A program made the position numbers and the translations under genes. From assembly GCA_017397695.1 (NCBI GenBank), contig JAFQIF010000103.1, forward strand, positions 1-9,132: a stretch of 9,132 bases of DNA, read 5' to 3'. Below the pieces are notes generated by a model. The model was not told the DNA's origin, did no database searches, and worked only from the letters and a program-made list of their open reading frames with translations. Shown here in pieces: positions 1 through 5,817 of the stretch (position 1 is its first letter; each line of letters starts with the position of its first letter). This stretch comes from Clostridia bacterium. Lineage in GTDB: Bacteria > Bacillota_A > Clostridia > Christensenellales > Aristaeellaceae.

Positions 1-2
1 AG

Positions 3-494
3 AATAAGGGCGACTTCAACGGCAACGGCGCGGTCGACTATGTCATGATCATGGGCGATCCGGAGAACGTTGACGCGCAGTACCGCACCGAGTTCTCCAT
101 CAAGGCGCTGACCGACGCTGGCCTGACCGTCAACAAGCTGTTCGAGCAGCGCGGTGACTGGGACCAGACCAAGGGCCAGGAGCTCGCCGCCAACGCGCTG
201 ACCCAGTTCGGCTCTGACGTTGACGTCATCTTCTGCAACAACGACGCCATGGCGCTGGGCGCCTATCAGGCGATCGTCGACGCTGGCCGCGTTGTCGGCG
301 AGGACATCTACCTCCTCGGCGTTGACGCTCTGGCTGAGTGCGTTGAGATGGTCAACGAGGGCAAGATGACCGGTACCGTTCTGAACGACCACATCGGTCA
401 GTCCCACACTGCTGCTGACGCCGCCATCAAGGCTGCCGCCGGCGAGACCCTGGAGAAGTACTACTGGGTCGACTACGTGATGGTCACCAAGTAA
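3..494 (+). CDS. mglB: Galactose/glucose-type sugar-binding protein, C-terminal part (5' end outside window)
   Basis: This is the C-terminal 163 residues of a periplasmic-binding-protein-fold sugar receptor, the extracellular (probably lipid-anchored) component of the CUT2 transporter encoded next. The open frame runs in from the left edge, so no signal peptide is visible. Residues resemble E. coli MglB/GGBP: an EF-hand-like calcium loop (DFNGNGAVD, nt 12-38), DAQYRT with the sugar-contacting Arg, CNNDAMALG with the sugar-contacting Asn, GVDAL with the binding-site Asp, and TVLND. In the calcium loop the first Asp and following Asn are kept, while later ligand positions are Asn, Ala and Asp instead of Asp, Gln and Gln. 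The remote Glu ligand appears as Asp just before the VIFCNND strand. The mglA and mglC neighbours support the assignment. Glucose or galactose is the most likely ligand by family; this is inference. The gene uses strongly GC-ending codons, suggesting high expression. Confidence 0.92.
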   Translation, partial: NKGDFNGNGAVDYVMIMGDPENVDAQYRTEFSIKALTDAGLTVNKLFEQRGDWDQTKGQELAANALTQFGSDVDVIFCNNDAMALGAYQAIVDAGRVVGEDIYLLGVDALAECVEMVNEGKMTGTVLNDHIGQSHTAADAAIKAAAGETLEKYYWVDYVMVTK

Positions 495-519
495 TCCTTT
501 TCGGGAAAAAGGCATAATC

Positions 520-551
520 GGGTGCGTGCGCATGTGCGCACGCACCCTTTT
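520..551 (+). terminator. Perfect 12-bp hairpin with short U-tract between mglB and mglA
   Basis: Arms at 520-531 and 536-547 are exactly complementary (GGGTGCGTGCGC with GCGCACGCACCC) around a 4-nt ATGT loop, followed by TTTT and then AAAA. It sits 25 nt after the mglB stop and about 10 nt before the mglA ribosome site. Inference: it acts as a partial terminator or mRNA-stabilising 3' end, so that binding protein is made in excess over the ATPase and permease, as is usual in binding-protein-dependent operons. Confidence 0.8.
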
Positions 552-577
552 AAAATGAATAAGGGGGAAGCTGATTC

Positions 578-2110
578 ATGTCGGAATATCGACTTGAAAT
601 GCGGGGCGTTGTCAAGCAGTTCCCGGGCGTAAAGGCGCTTGACCATGCTCAGCTCAAGCTCAGACCCGGCACGGTTCACGCGCTGATGGGCGAGAACGGC
701 GCCGGCAAGTCCACCTTGATGAAGTGCATGTTTGGCATTTACAAGATGGACGAGGGCGAAATCTATTACGAAGGCAAGAAGGTGGACATCACCGACCCGC
801 TGCAGGCGCTGGATATGGGCATCGCCATGGTGCATCAGGAGCTGCAGCCCGTGCCGGAGCGCAGCGTGGCCGAGAATATCTACATCGGCCGCTACCCGAT
901 GAAGAAGCTGCTGGGTGTGATCCCGGTGGTCGATCATCAGAAGATGTATGAAAACACCGCCGCGCTGCTCAAGAAGGTTCGTATGAACTTTGATCCCAAG
1001 CAGCGCCTTGGCGACCTGTCCGTTTCCCAGATGCAGTCGGTTGAAATCGCGAAGGCGGTCTCTGCGGACTGCAAGGTGCTCATCCTCGACGAGCCGACCT
1101 CCTCGCTGACCGCGAACGAGGTGGAGGCGCTGTTCCGCATCATTGAGGACCTCAAGGCCGAGGGCGTTGCGATCGTCTACATCAGCCATAAGATGGACGA
1201 GATCCTGCGCATCTCCGATGAGGTCACCATCATGCGCGACGGCAAGTACATCGGCACCTGGGAGAGCAAGGGCTTGACGACCGACAAGATCATCACCAAC
1301 ATGGTCGGCCGTGAGCTCACCAACCTCTTCCCGCAGCGCAACAATGTGCCGGGCGAGGTCGTCTTCGAGGTGAACGATTTCACTTCCATTAATCCGCGTT
1401 CTTTCCGCAATTGTACGTTTAACGTCCGCAAGGGCGAAATTCTGGGCGTGGCGGGCCTGGTCGGCGCGCAGCGCACGGAGTTGATGGAAGGCCTGTTCGG
1501 TATCCGTCTGCACAGCAAGGGTACCATCAAATACAAGGGCAAGGAACTCAAGATCGCCCGTCCGCGCGACGCCATCAAGCAGGGCATTGCGCTGTTGACG
1601 GAGGACCGCCGCGCGACGGGCATCATGGGCGTGCTCTCCGTTGCGGATAATATCTCCATTGCCAGCCTTGACCAGTATCTGGACATGGGCATCGTCATCA
1701 ATGACAAGAAGATCGAGCAGCTGGTTCAGGACAACGTCAAGAAGATGAGCATCAAGACGCCGTCTTCCAAGACGCAGATCCAGTCCCTCTCCGGCGGCAA
1801 TATGCAGAAGGTGCTCATCGGCCGCTGGCTGGCGAACAACCCGGACGTGCTCATCCTGGATGAGCCGACCCGCGGCATCGACGTCGGCGCGAAGTATGAG
1901 ATCTACTGCATCATCGAGGAGCTGGCCCGCGCCGGCAAGAGCATCATCATGATTTCCTCCGAAATGGCGGAGATCATCGGCATGAGCGACCGCGTCATGG
2001 TCATGTGCGACGGCCGTATCACCGGCTTTATCGATGGCAAGGATGCGAACCAGGAGAACATCATGCACCTGGCGACGCAGTTTGAAACCGCGCCCTCTGC
2101 CGCGGTCTGA
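578..2110 (+). CDS. mglA: CUT2-family sugar ABC transporter, double ATP-binding protein
   Basis: This 510-residue cytoplasmic ATPase energises uptake of the sugar delivered by the mglB product through the mglC permease. It has two fused nucleotide-binding domains, the normal length for MglA/RbsA/XylG. Domain 1 has Walker A GENGAGKST (38-46), the Q-loop Gln in HQEL (86-89), a signature LSVSQMQ (147-153), Walker B LILDEPT (168-174) and the switch His in ISHK (His204). Domain 2 has a degenerate Walker A reading GVAGLVGAQRTE (around 291-302) with no GKS/T lysine, a good LSGGN signature (404-408) and Walker B LILDEPT (425-431). This asymmetry is normal in the family, so only one composite site is expected to hydrolyse ATP efficiently. 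The ATG is preceded by AAGGGGGAA at a workable distance. The stop is 27 nt before mglC. Substrate follows from the binding protein; ribose or other sugars cannot be strictly excluded. Confidence 0.95.
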   Translation: MSEYRLEMRGVVKQFPGVKALDHAQLKLRPGTVHALMGENGAGKSTLMKCMFGIYKMDEGEIYYEGKKVDITDPLQALDMGIAMVHQELQPVPERSVAENIYIGRYPMKKLLGVIPVVDHQKMYENTAALLKKVRMNFDPKQRLGDLSVSQMQSVEIAKAVSADCKVLILDEPTSSLTANEVEALFRIIEDLKAEGVAIVYISHKMDEILRISDEVTIMRDGKYIGTWESKGLTTDKIITNMVGRELTNLFPQRNNVPGEVVFEVNDFTSINPRSFRNCTFNVRKGEILGVAGLVGAQRTELMEGLFGIRLHSKGTIKYKGKELKIARPRDAIKQGIALLTEDRRATGIMGVLSVADNISIASLDQYLDMGIVINDKKIEQLVQDNVKKMSIKTPSSKTQIQSLSGGNMQKVLIGRWLANNPDVLILDEPTRGIDVGAKYEIYCIIEELARAGKSIIMISSEMAEIIGMSDRVMVMCDGRITGFIDGKDANQENIMHLATQFETAPSAAV

Positions 2111-2137
2111 TGAGCCTATGTAAAGGAGATAAACCGT

Positions 2138-3136
2138 ATGGGTAAGAAACTGAATGCGAAGGCCGTTACCAAATGGCTTTCCGATAACGCGATTATCGTC
2201 ATGATCGTGCTGGCGGCTATCTTCACCAGCACGCAGAACAAGAACTTCTACTCCATCAACAACATCCGCAACCTGCTCTCCAACACCGCTGTGCGCTTCA
2301 TCATCGCCTGCGGCGTGTCCGGCTGTCTGATCACCAAGGGCACCGATCTGTCCGCCGGCCGTGCGGTCGGTCTGGCTGCGTGCCTTTCTGGTATCCTGAT
2401 GCAGAAGGCTTCCTACGGCGATAAGTTCTATCCGAACCTGCCGGAACTGCCGATGATCCTGGTGCTGTTGCTGGTTATGGCGCTGTGCGGCCTGCTTGGC
2501 GCGGTCAACGGCTCCGTCATCTCCATGCTCAAGGTTCCGCCGTTCATTGCCACGCTCGGTATGCAGCAGCTGATCTATGGCGCGTGTCTGGTTTATACCG
2601 GCGCGATCCCGATCGGCGGCCTGCGCAATGACTATACCGGCCTGGCGACCGGCTATGTCGGCACCCGTATGCTCTCCAACCTGACCGTGATTGCGATCTG
2701 CGTTGGCCTGTTCATGTGGTTCCTCTACAATAAGACCCGCTATGGTAAGTATATGTACGCGATCGGCGGCAACGAGAATGCGGCCGAGGTTGCGGGCATT
2801 AACGTCACCAAGAGCAAGATCCTGATTTACATGCTCGCCGGCCTGCTCTACGGCCTGACCGGCTTCCTGGTCTGCGCCAAGTCCGGCGGCTGCTCCGTCA
2901 ACACCGGCATGGGCTGGGAGCTTGAGGCCATCGCCGGCTGTACCATCGGCGGCGTTTCCGTTAACGGCGGCGTTGGCAAGATCACAGGCATCCTCATCGG
3001 TGTTCTGGTGTTCGAAGTCCTCAAGATCGTCCTGCAGTTCCTGGGCGTTGAGTCCTCTTACACCTACATTGCGCAGGGTCTGGTTATCATCATTGCGGTT
3101 GCGCTCGACCTGCGTAAGTACCTGGCGAAGAAGTAA
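2138..3136 (+). CDS. mglC: CUT2-family sugar ABC transporter permease
   Basis: This 332-residue integral membrane permease forms the sugar channel with the MglA ATPase. The sequence is dominated by hydrophobic segments (for example around 17-34, 52-70, 104-125, 135-158, 180-196, 230-250, 270-300 and 307-326), consistent with the 8-10 helices of the family. Diagnostic stretches are GTDLSAGRAVGL near residue 68 and AIAGCTIGGVSVNGG near 262-276, the latter being the cytoplasmic region that contacts the ATPase in this family. It starts at ATG with AAAGGAG (2121-2127) about 10 nt upstream, and lies 27 nt after mglA, so it is co-transcribed. It ends in a basic DLRKYLAKK tail. The length matches E. 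coli MglC. A strong terminator follows directly. Confidence 0.95.
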   Translation: MGKKLNAKAVTKWLSDNAIIVMIVLAAIFTSTQNKNFYSINNIRNLLSNTAVRFIIACGVSGCLITKGTDLSAGRAVGLAACLSGILMQKASYGDKFYPNLPELPMILVLLLVMALCGLLGAVNGSVISMLKVPPFIATLGMQQLIYGACLVYTGAIPIGGLRNDYTGLATGYVGTRMLSNLTVIAICVGLFMWFLYNKTRYGKYMYAIGGNENAAEVAGINVTKSKILIYMLAGLLYGLTGFLVCAKSGGCSVNTGMGWELEAIAGCTIGGVSVNGGVGKITGILIGVLVFEVLKIVLQFLGVESSYTYIAQGLVIIIAVALDLRKYLAKK

Positions 3137-3150
3137 TTCACTTCCCCTTT

Positions 3151-3185
3151 GCCCGCCGCGTGAGCCTTCGCGCGGCGGGCGTTTT
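3151..3185 (+). terminator. Intrinsic terminator after mglC
   Basis: Perfect 10-bp GC-rich stem (3151-3160 GCCCGCCGCG with 3171-3180 CGCGGCGGGC), 10-nt loop, then GTTTT. It begins 14 nt after the mglC stop. The next small gene starts only 23 nt behind the U-tract with no recognisable promoter in between, so some read-through is likely. Confidence 0.88.
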
Positions 3186-3207
3186 GATGATGCAGGAGGA
3201 ATATCCT

Positions 3208-3408
3208 TTGGCGATTGTTGAAAAAAAGCCCGAAAAGAAGAAGGTCGACGAGGAAATGGTCGATCGCATTGTGGCGGAAACGCAGCAGCAGAAGCCGCTT
3301 AAGGAGCGCATCTATGACAAGGTGACGATTCCTGTATGGGCGCTGGATGTGCTCATCGCGGTGCTGGTGGCGGCACTGGTGGCCGTGATGATCTTTGGTC
3401 GGGGATAA
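3208..3408 (+). CDS. Small single-span membrane protein, unknown function
   Basis: A 66-residue protein that I do not assign to a named family. I chose the TTG at 3208 because CAGGAGGA (3193-3200) lies 7 nt before it. The in-frame upstream ATG codons (3187, 3190) and GTG (3160) would precede or overlap this ribosome site, and the GTG lies inside the mglC terminator. The first ~38 residues are highly charged and probably helical (KKPEKKK, then VDEEMVDRIVAE, then QQQKPLKERIYDK). Residues 43-63 are one hydrophobic helix (VWALDVLIAVLVAALVAVMIF), and the protein ends GRG. There is no signal peptide, so a C-terminally anchored topology with the charged part in the cytoplasm is the simplest reading. 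It lies behind the mgl operon and in front of its own terminator. A role as an accessory to the transporter is possible but unproven. Confidence 0.7.
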   Translation: MAIVEKKPEKKKVDEEMVDRIVAETQQQKPLKERIYDKVTIPVWALDVLIAVLVAALVAVMIFGRG

Positions 3409-3426
3409 AAGGAAATAAGCGAGGTG

Positions 3427-3450
3427 CGGCCCGAAAACGGGCCGTTTTTT
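3427..3450 (+). terminator. Intrinsic terminator after the small membrane protein gene
   Basis: 7-bp stem CGGCCCG (3427-3433) / CGGGCCG (3438-3444) with an AAAA loop and six T residues directly after. It separates the sugar-transport region from the stress island. Confidence 0.92.
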
Positions 3451-3464
3451 GTATTCTCAAAGAA

Positions 3465-3479
3465 TGAAAATAATTCTCA
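3465..3479 (+). promoter_or_regulatory. Upstream Fur/PerR-type operator of unit A
   Basis: TGAAAATAATTCTCA fits the Gram-positive 7-1-7 Fur consensus TGATAATNATTATCA at 12 of 14 defined positions (mismatches at positions 4 and 12). It lies 42 nt upstream of the core-promoter operator, start to start, and has a close counterpart at 5724. The outer G and C resemble Fur boxes rather than the TTATAATNATTATAA PerR box. Confidence 0.72.
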
Positions 3480-3498
3480 AAAATATTGAAAAAAGCTA

Positions 3499-3527
3499 TT
3501 GACAAATGAGAATGGTTATCATATACT
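3499..3527 (+). promoter_or_regulatory. Unit A promoter with Fur/PerR-type operator in the spacer
   Basis: A perfect -35 TTGACA (3499-3504), 17-nt spacer and -10 TATACT (3522-3527) precede the rubrerythrin 1 gene. The spacer contains TGAGAATGGTTATCA (3507-3521), matching the 7-1-7 Fur consensus at 12 of 14 positions and reaching exactly to the -10. A repressor bound here would exclude RNA polymerase. The expected start of transcription is near 3534, leaving an A-rich leader of about 60 nt. Likely controlled by the regulator encoded at 5818. Confidence 0.9.
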
Positions 3528-3594
3528 ATGATCACAGAAACGAAAGAACACAAAACAAATCAAAATAAAAAACAGATCAACAGGGAGGAAAACC

Positions 3595-4140
3595 ATGATG
3601 AAGAAGTATGTTTGCCCGGTTTGCGGTTATGTGCATGAAGGAGAATCTGCCCCGGAGAAGTGCCCGCTGTGCAAGGTGCCGGGCGAGAAGTTCAAGGAGA
3701 TGACCGGCGAGAAGACCTGGGCGGCTGAGCATATTCTGGGCGTGGCGAAGGACGCGCCGGAAGAGATCAAGCAGGGCCTGCGCGAGAACTTTGAGGGCGA
3801 GTGTTCCGAGGTGGGCATGTATCTGGCGATGGCGCGTGTGGCGCATCGCGAGGGCTATCCGGAGATCGGCCTGTACTGGGAGAAGGCCGCATACGAAGAG
3901 GCTGAGCATGCGGCGAAGTTCGCCGAGCTGCTGGGCGAAGTGGTAACCGGCAGCACCAAGCGCAATCTGGAGCTGCGCGTGGACGCCGAGAACGGCGCGA
4001 CCAGCGGCAAGTTCGATCTGGCGAAGAAGGCGAAGGAACTGAATCTTGATGCGATTCACGACACCGTGCACGAGATGGCCCGCGATGAGGCGCGCCACGG
4101 CCGTGCGTTCGAAGGCCTGCTCAAGCGCTACTTTGGCTGA
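3595..4140 (+). CDS. Reverse rubrerythrin 1 (rubredoxin domain first), probable NADH-dependent peroxidase component
   Basis: A 181-residue cytoplasmic non-haem iron protein with an N-terminal rubredoxin domain and a C-terminal diiron four-helix domain, the reversed order described for clostridial revRbr. In that family it reduces H2O2 to water with electrons from NADH passed through a reductase and rubredoxin. The Fe(Cys)4 site is CPVCG plus CPLCK (Cys7, 10, 23, 26, counting from the first Met). Diiron residues are visible in [20 protein letters not shown] (ExxH) and [10 protein letters not shown] (ExxH). Two ATGs are adjacent (3595, 3598) with GGGAGG at 3583-3588. The second matches the start of the paralogue at 6260, so either may be used. 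It is the first gene of unit A, under a strong operator-bearing promoter. It is about 93% identical to the paralogue (12 substitutions over 180 aligned residues). Confidence 0.95.
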   Translation: MMKKYVCPVCGYVHEGESAPEKCPLCKVPGEKFKEMTGEKTWAAEHILGVAKDAPEEIKQGLRENFEGECSEVGMYLAMARVAHREGYPEIGLYWEKAAYEEAEHAAKFAELLGEVVTGSTKRNLELRVDAENGATSGKFDLAKKAKELNLDAIHDTVHEMARDEARHGRAFEGLLKRYFG

Positions 4141-4177
4141 GTATCAACCATGAGAAAAGAATAAGGAGATTTGAAAT

Positions 4178-4336
4178 ATGAAGAATTACGAGTGCATCTG
4201 CAGCTACATCTATGATCCGGCCATCGGTGATCCGGACGGCGGTATTGCCCCGGGCACGGCCTTTGAGGATATTCCGGAGGATTGGGTCTGCCCGGTCTGC
4301 GGACTCGGCAAGGACGCCTTCACCGTGATCGAATAA
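4178..4336 (+). CDS. Rubredoxin, with CxC in place of the first CxxC
   Basis: A 52-residue iron-sulfur electron carrier, the normal size for a free rubredoxin. The body is typical: [20 protein letters not shown] followed by [18 protein letters not shown], with the second cysteine pair at Cys38 and Cys41. The first pair is unusual. Where the family has YxCxxCGY, this protein reads YECICSY (Cys6, Cys8), so one residue is missing between the cysteines and the following Gly is Ser. The other fold-determining residues (Tyr, Asp, Pro, Trp36) are present, so it is probably still an Fe(Cys)4 protein. AAGGAG (4163-4168) lies 9 nt before the ATG, and the gene begins 37 nt after rubrerythrin 1, so the two are co-transcribed. 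Expected role: donating electrons to the rubrerythrins next to it. Confidence 0.93.
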   Translation: MKNYECICSYIYDPAIGDPDGGIAPGTAFEDIPEDWVCPVCGLGKDAFTVIE

Positions 4337-4358
4337 TTTTTCAAACCGACGATGCAGC

Positions 4359-4400
4359 AATCCGCCGGTCTCCGGGGCCGGAGATCGGCGGATTTTGTTT
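4359..4400 (+). terminator. Long hairpin with T-rich tail inside unit A, between rubredoxin and ferritin
   Basis: Arms 4359-4375 and 4378-4394 pair over 17 positions with a single G-U pair and a 2-nt GG turn (the innermost pairs will open to form a workable loop). The last arm runs into TTTTGTTT. It begins 22 nt after the rubredoxin stop. I see no convincing promoter in the 40 nt between it and the ferritin start, so it probably works as a partial terminator that lowers ferritin and Hrb expression relative to rubrerythrin and rubredoxin. Confidence 0.8.
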
Positions 4401-4440
4401 ATCACTCTGAGCGGCAAAACAGACGGAAAGGAGCAAGCGC

Positions 4441-4950
4441 ATGAACGAAAGGATCATCACCCTGCTCAACGAGCAGATCAACAAGGAATTCTACAGCGCG
4501 TATCTGTATCTGGATATGGCAATCTACTACGAGCAGCAGAACCTGAGCGGCTATGCCAATTACTACACCATTCAGGCACAGGAGGAGCGCGATCATGCAC
4601 TGCTGTTTATGAAGTATATGCAGAATAACGGGCTGAAGGTGACGCTGGAAGCCATCGGTAAGCCGGACAAAGCGTTTGGCTCGCTGCTTGATCCGCTGGA
4701 GATTGCTGCGGAGCATGAGCGCTATGTGACCAGCCTGATCAATGAGATCTACCGCGAAGCGCACGAGGCGAAGGACTACCGGACGATGAAGTTCCTGGAT
4801 TGGTTTGTGGACGAGCAGATGGAAGAGGAAAATGCTGCGGATACCATGATCGGCCAGTATAAGCTCTTTGGTCAGGACCCGCGCGGACTGTATCTGCTCA
4901 ACCAGGAATATGCCGGCAGGGTCTATACCGCGCCGTCCCTGACGCTGTAA
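4441..4950 (+). CDS. Bacterial non-haem ferritin (FtnA type)
   Basis: A 169-residue subunit of the 24-mer iron-storage shell. It oxidises Fe(II) at a ferroxidase centre and stores it as ferric mineral, keeping iron away from peroxide. Ferroxidase residues align well with bacterial FtnA: Glu16 in NKEFYSAYLYL, Glu49 and His52 in QEERDHALLFM, Glu93 in AAEHERY, and the Gln126/Glu129 helix in WFVDEQMEEE. There is no Met haem ligand pattern of bacterioferritin, and the length fits Ftn rather than the shorter Dps proteins. AAAGGAG (4427-4433) lies 7 nt before ATG. It is third in unit A, behind an internal hairpin. Pairing a ferritin with peroxide reductases under one metalloregulated promoter fits a PerR- or Fur-type stress response. 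Confidence 0.95.
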   Translation: MNERIITLLNEQINKEFYSAYLYLDMAIYYEQQNLSGYANYYTIQAQEERDHALLFMKYMQNNGLKVTLEAIGKPDKAFGSLLDPLEIAAEHERYVTSLINEIYREAHEAKDYRTMKFLDWFVDEQMEEENAADTMIGQYKLFGQDPRGLYLLNQEYAGRVYTAPSLTL

Positions 4951-5066
4951 TTGCCCGGCATGCTGCCGGTGGCATCTCCGACAAAACTGTGTAACTTCTG
5001 TTACGCTGCGATCGAGACCGATGCCGCGTAAATGGATTTACATAACATATACACAGGAGGACAAGC
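4951..5066. other. 116-nt leader between ferritin and Hrb with short inverted repeats
   Basis: No gene, no operator and no convincing promoter is visible. Three short inverted repeats occur: CCGGCA/TGCCGG (4955-4960 with 4964-4969), GTAAC/GTTAC (4991-4995 with 5000-5004) and GTAAAT/ATTTAC (5028-5033 with 5036-5041). None carries a T-tract. They may be processing or mRNA-stability elements; the last one sits 13 nt before the Hrb ribosome site AGGAGG (5055-5060). Confidence 0.45.
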
Positions 5067-5672
5067 ATGAATCCGAAAGCGCTTCACAATATCACCTATG
5101 GGCTGTACTGGCTCTCCGTTCGTTCCTACGGGCAGGACAACGCCTGTATCATCAATACTGCCGTGCAGGTCGCCAGTGATCCGCTGACCATCTCCATCTC
5201 GGTCAACAAGGCGAATAAGACGCACGACATGATCATGGAGAGCGGACGCTTCAATGTATCGGCGCTGACGGTCGATACGCCGTTTGAGGTGTTCAAGCGC
5301 TTCGGCATGCAGTCCGGTCGTGACGTGAATAAGTTTGTCGGCTTTGACGAGGTGGAGCGCGCGCGGAACGGTTTGTTTATCCTCAAGAATTACGCCAATG
5401 CATTCCTTTCCTGCCGGCTGCTGCGCACGGTGGATCTGGGCAGCCATACCCTGTTCATTGCGGCGCTGGAGGATGCACAGGTGATTTCGGATCGCCCGAG
5501 CTGCACATATGGCTACTACCAGAGCGACATCAAGCCCAAGCCTCAGGCGCCCAAGAAGAAGGGCTGGGTCTGCACGGTCTGTGGCCATGTGTACGAGGGC
5601 GAAGAGCTTCCCTCTGATTACATCTGCCCGCTGTGCAAGCATGGAAAAGAGGATTTCAGACCGGTTGGATGA
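5067..5672 (+). CDS. Flavin reductase-like domain fused to rubredoxin (high-molecular-weight rubredoxin, Hrb-like)
   Basis: A 201-residue cytoplasmic redox protein. Residues 1-150 form a flavin-reductase-like FMN-binding split barrel, recognisable by the start NPKALHNITYGLYWLSV, then NTAVQVASDPLTISISVNKAN and ESGRFNVSAL. A proline/lysine linker (about 154-165) leads to a C-terminal rubredoxin domain with Cys169/Cys172 (CTVCGHVYEG) and Cys187/Cys190 (CPLC). In acetogenic and solventogenic clostridia such proteins take electrons from NAD(P)H and pass them to flavodiiron oxidases or other rubredoxin-dependent reductases. No flavodiiron protein is present here. As last gene of unit A, the likely clients are the two rubrerythrins (inference). 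AGGAGG lies 6 nt before the ATG. A terminator follows. The rubredoxin domain has the standard CxxC spacing, unlike the free rubredoxin at 4178. Confidence 0.93.
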   Translation: MNPKALHNITYGLYWLSVRSYGQDNACIINTAVQVASDPLTISISVNKANKTHDMIMESGRFNVSALTVDTPFEVFKRFGMQSGRDVNKFVGFDEVERARNGLFILKNYANAFLSCRLLRTVDLGSHTLFIAALEDAQVISDRPSCTYGYYQSDIKPKPQAPKKKGWVCTVCGHVYEGEELPSDYICPLCKHGKEDFRPVG

Positions 5673-5682
5673 ATGAACACTG

Positions 5683-5712
5683 CAGGGAGGAATGAAGGTT
5701 CCTCCCTGTTTT
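5683..5712 (+). terminator. Intrinsic terminator of unit A
   Basis: 9-bp perfect stem CAGGGAGGA (5683-5691) / TCCTCCCTG (5700-5708) with an 8-nt loop and TTTT. It lies 10 nt after the Hrb stop and before the operators of unit B. Confidence 0.9.
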
Positions 5713-5723
5713 ATGTTTGGTGA

Positions 5724-5738
5724 TGAAAATGATTCTCA
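5724..5738 (+). promoter_or_regulatory. Upstream Fur/PerR-type operator of unit B
   Basis: TGAAAATGATTCTCA is the counterpart of the site at 3465, differing only at the central base, and matches TGATAATNATTATCA at 12 of 14 defined positions. It lies 41 nt upstream of the core operator at 5765, start to start. Confidence 0.72.
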
Positions 5739-5756
5739 AAATTATCGAATTATGTG

Positions 5757-5785
5757 TTGACAAATGAGAAGGATTATCATATAAT
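5757..5785 (+). promoter_or_regulatory. Unit B promoter with Fur/PerR-type operator in the spacer
   Basis: A full consensus promoter: TTGACA (5757-5762), 17-nt spacer, TATAAT (5780-5785). The spacer contains TGAGAAGGATTATCA (5765-5779), 12 of 14 against the 7-1-7 Fur consensus. The expected transcript starts near 5792, about 26 nt before the regulator's ATG. Because it drives the regulator gene itself, autoregulation is likely. It is closely similar to the unit A promoter from the -35 through about 20 nt past the -10. Confidence 0.9.
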
Positions 5786-5817
5786 ACAATCACAGGAAAG
5801 AAAGAGAGGAACGACGG

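Noticed and set aside
1434..1500. Loss of Walker A in the second domain of MglA as a sign of gene decay
   Set aside because: Degenerate second Walker A is normal in the CUT2 ATPases. The rest of the domain, including signature and Walker B, is intact.
473..2068. 531-codon open frame on the minus strand opposite mglA
   Set aside because: It is exactly antisense to a confidently identified ABC ATPase. The GC-ending codons of mglA keep the complementary frame open, and its translation is Ala/Leu/Asp/His-rich low-complexity without a recognisable domain.
3160..3207. GTG or ATG starts (3160, 3187, 3190) for the small membrane protein
   Set aside because: The GTG lies in the mglC terminator loop region, and the ATGs sit before the Shine-Dalgarno sequence at 3193-3200, which points to TTG 3208.
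3577..4098. Minus-strand open frames opposite rubrerythrin 1, and the analogous frames opposite rubrerythrin 2 (6146-6826)
   Set aside because: Their similarity to each other only mirrors the duplicated sense genes. There is no ribosome site or known domain.
5037..5053. Possible promoter for the Hrb gene (TTTACA and TATACA motifs)
   Set aside because: The spacing between these elements is far too short for a -35/-10 pair, no -35 lies at 16-18 nt from TATACA, and the start would fall on the ribosome site.
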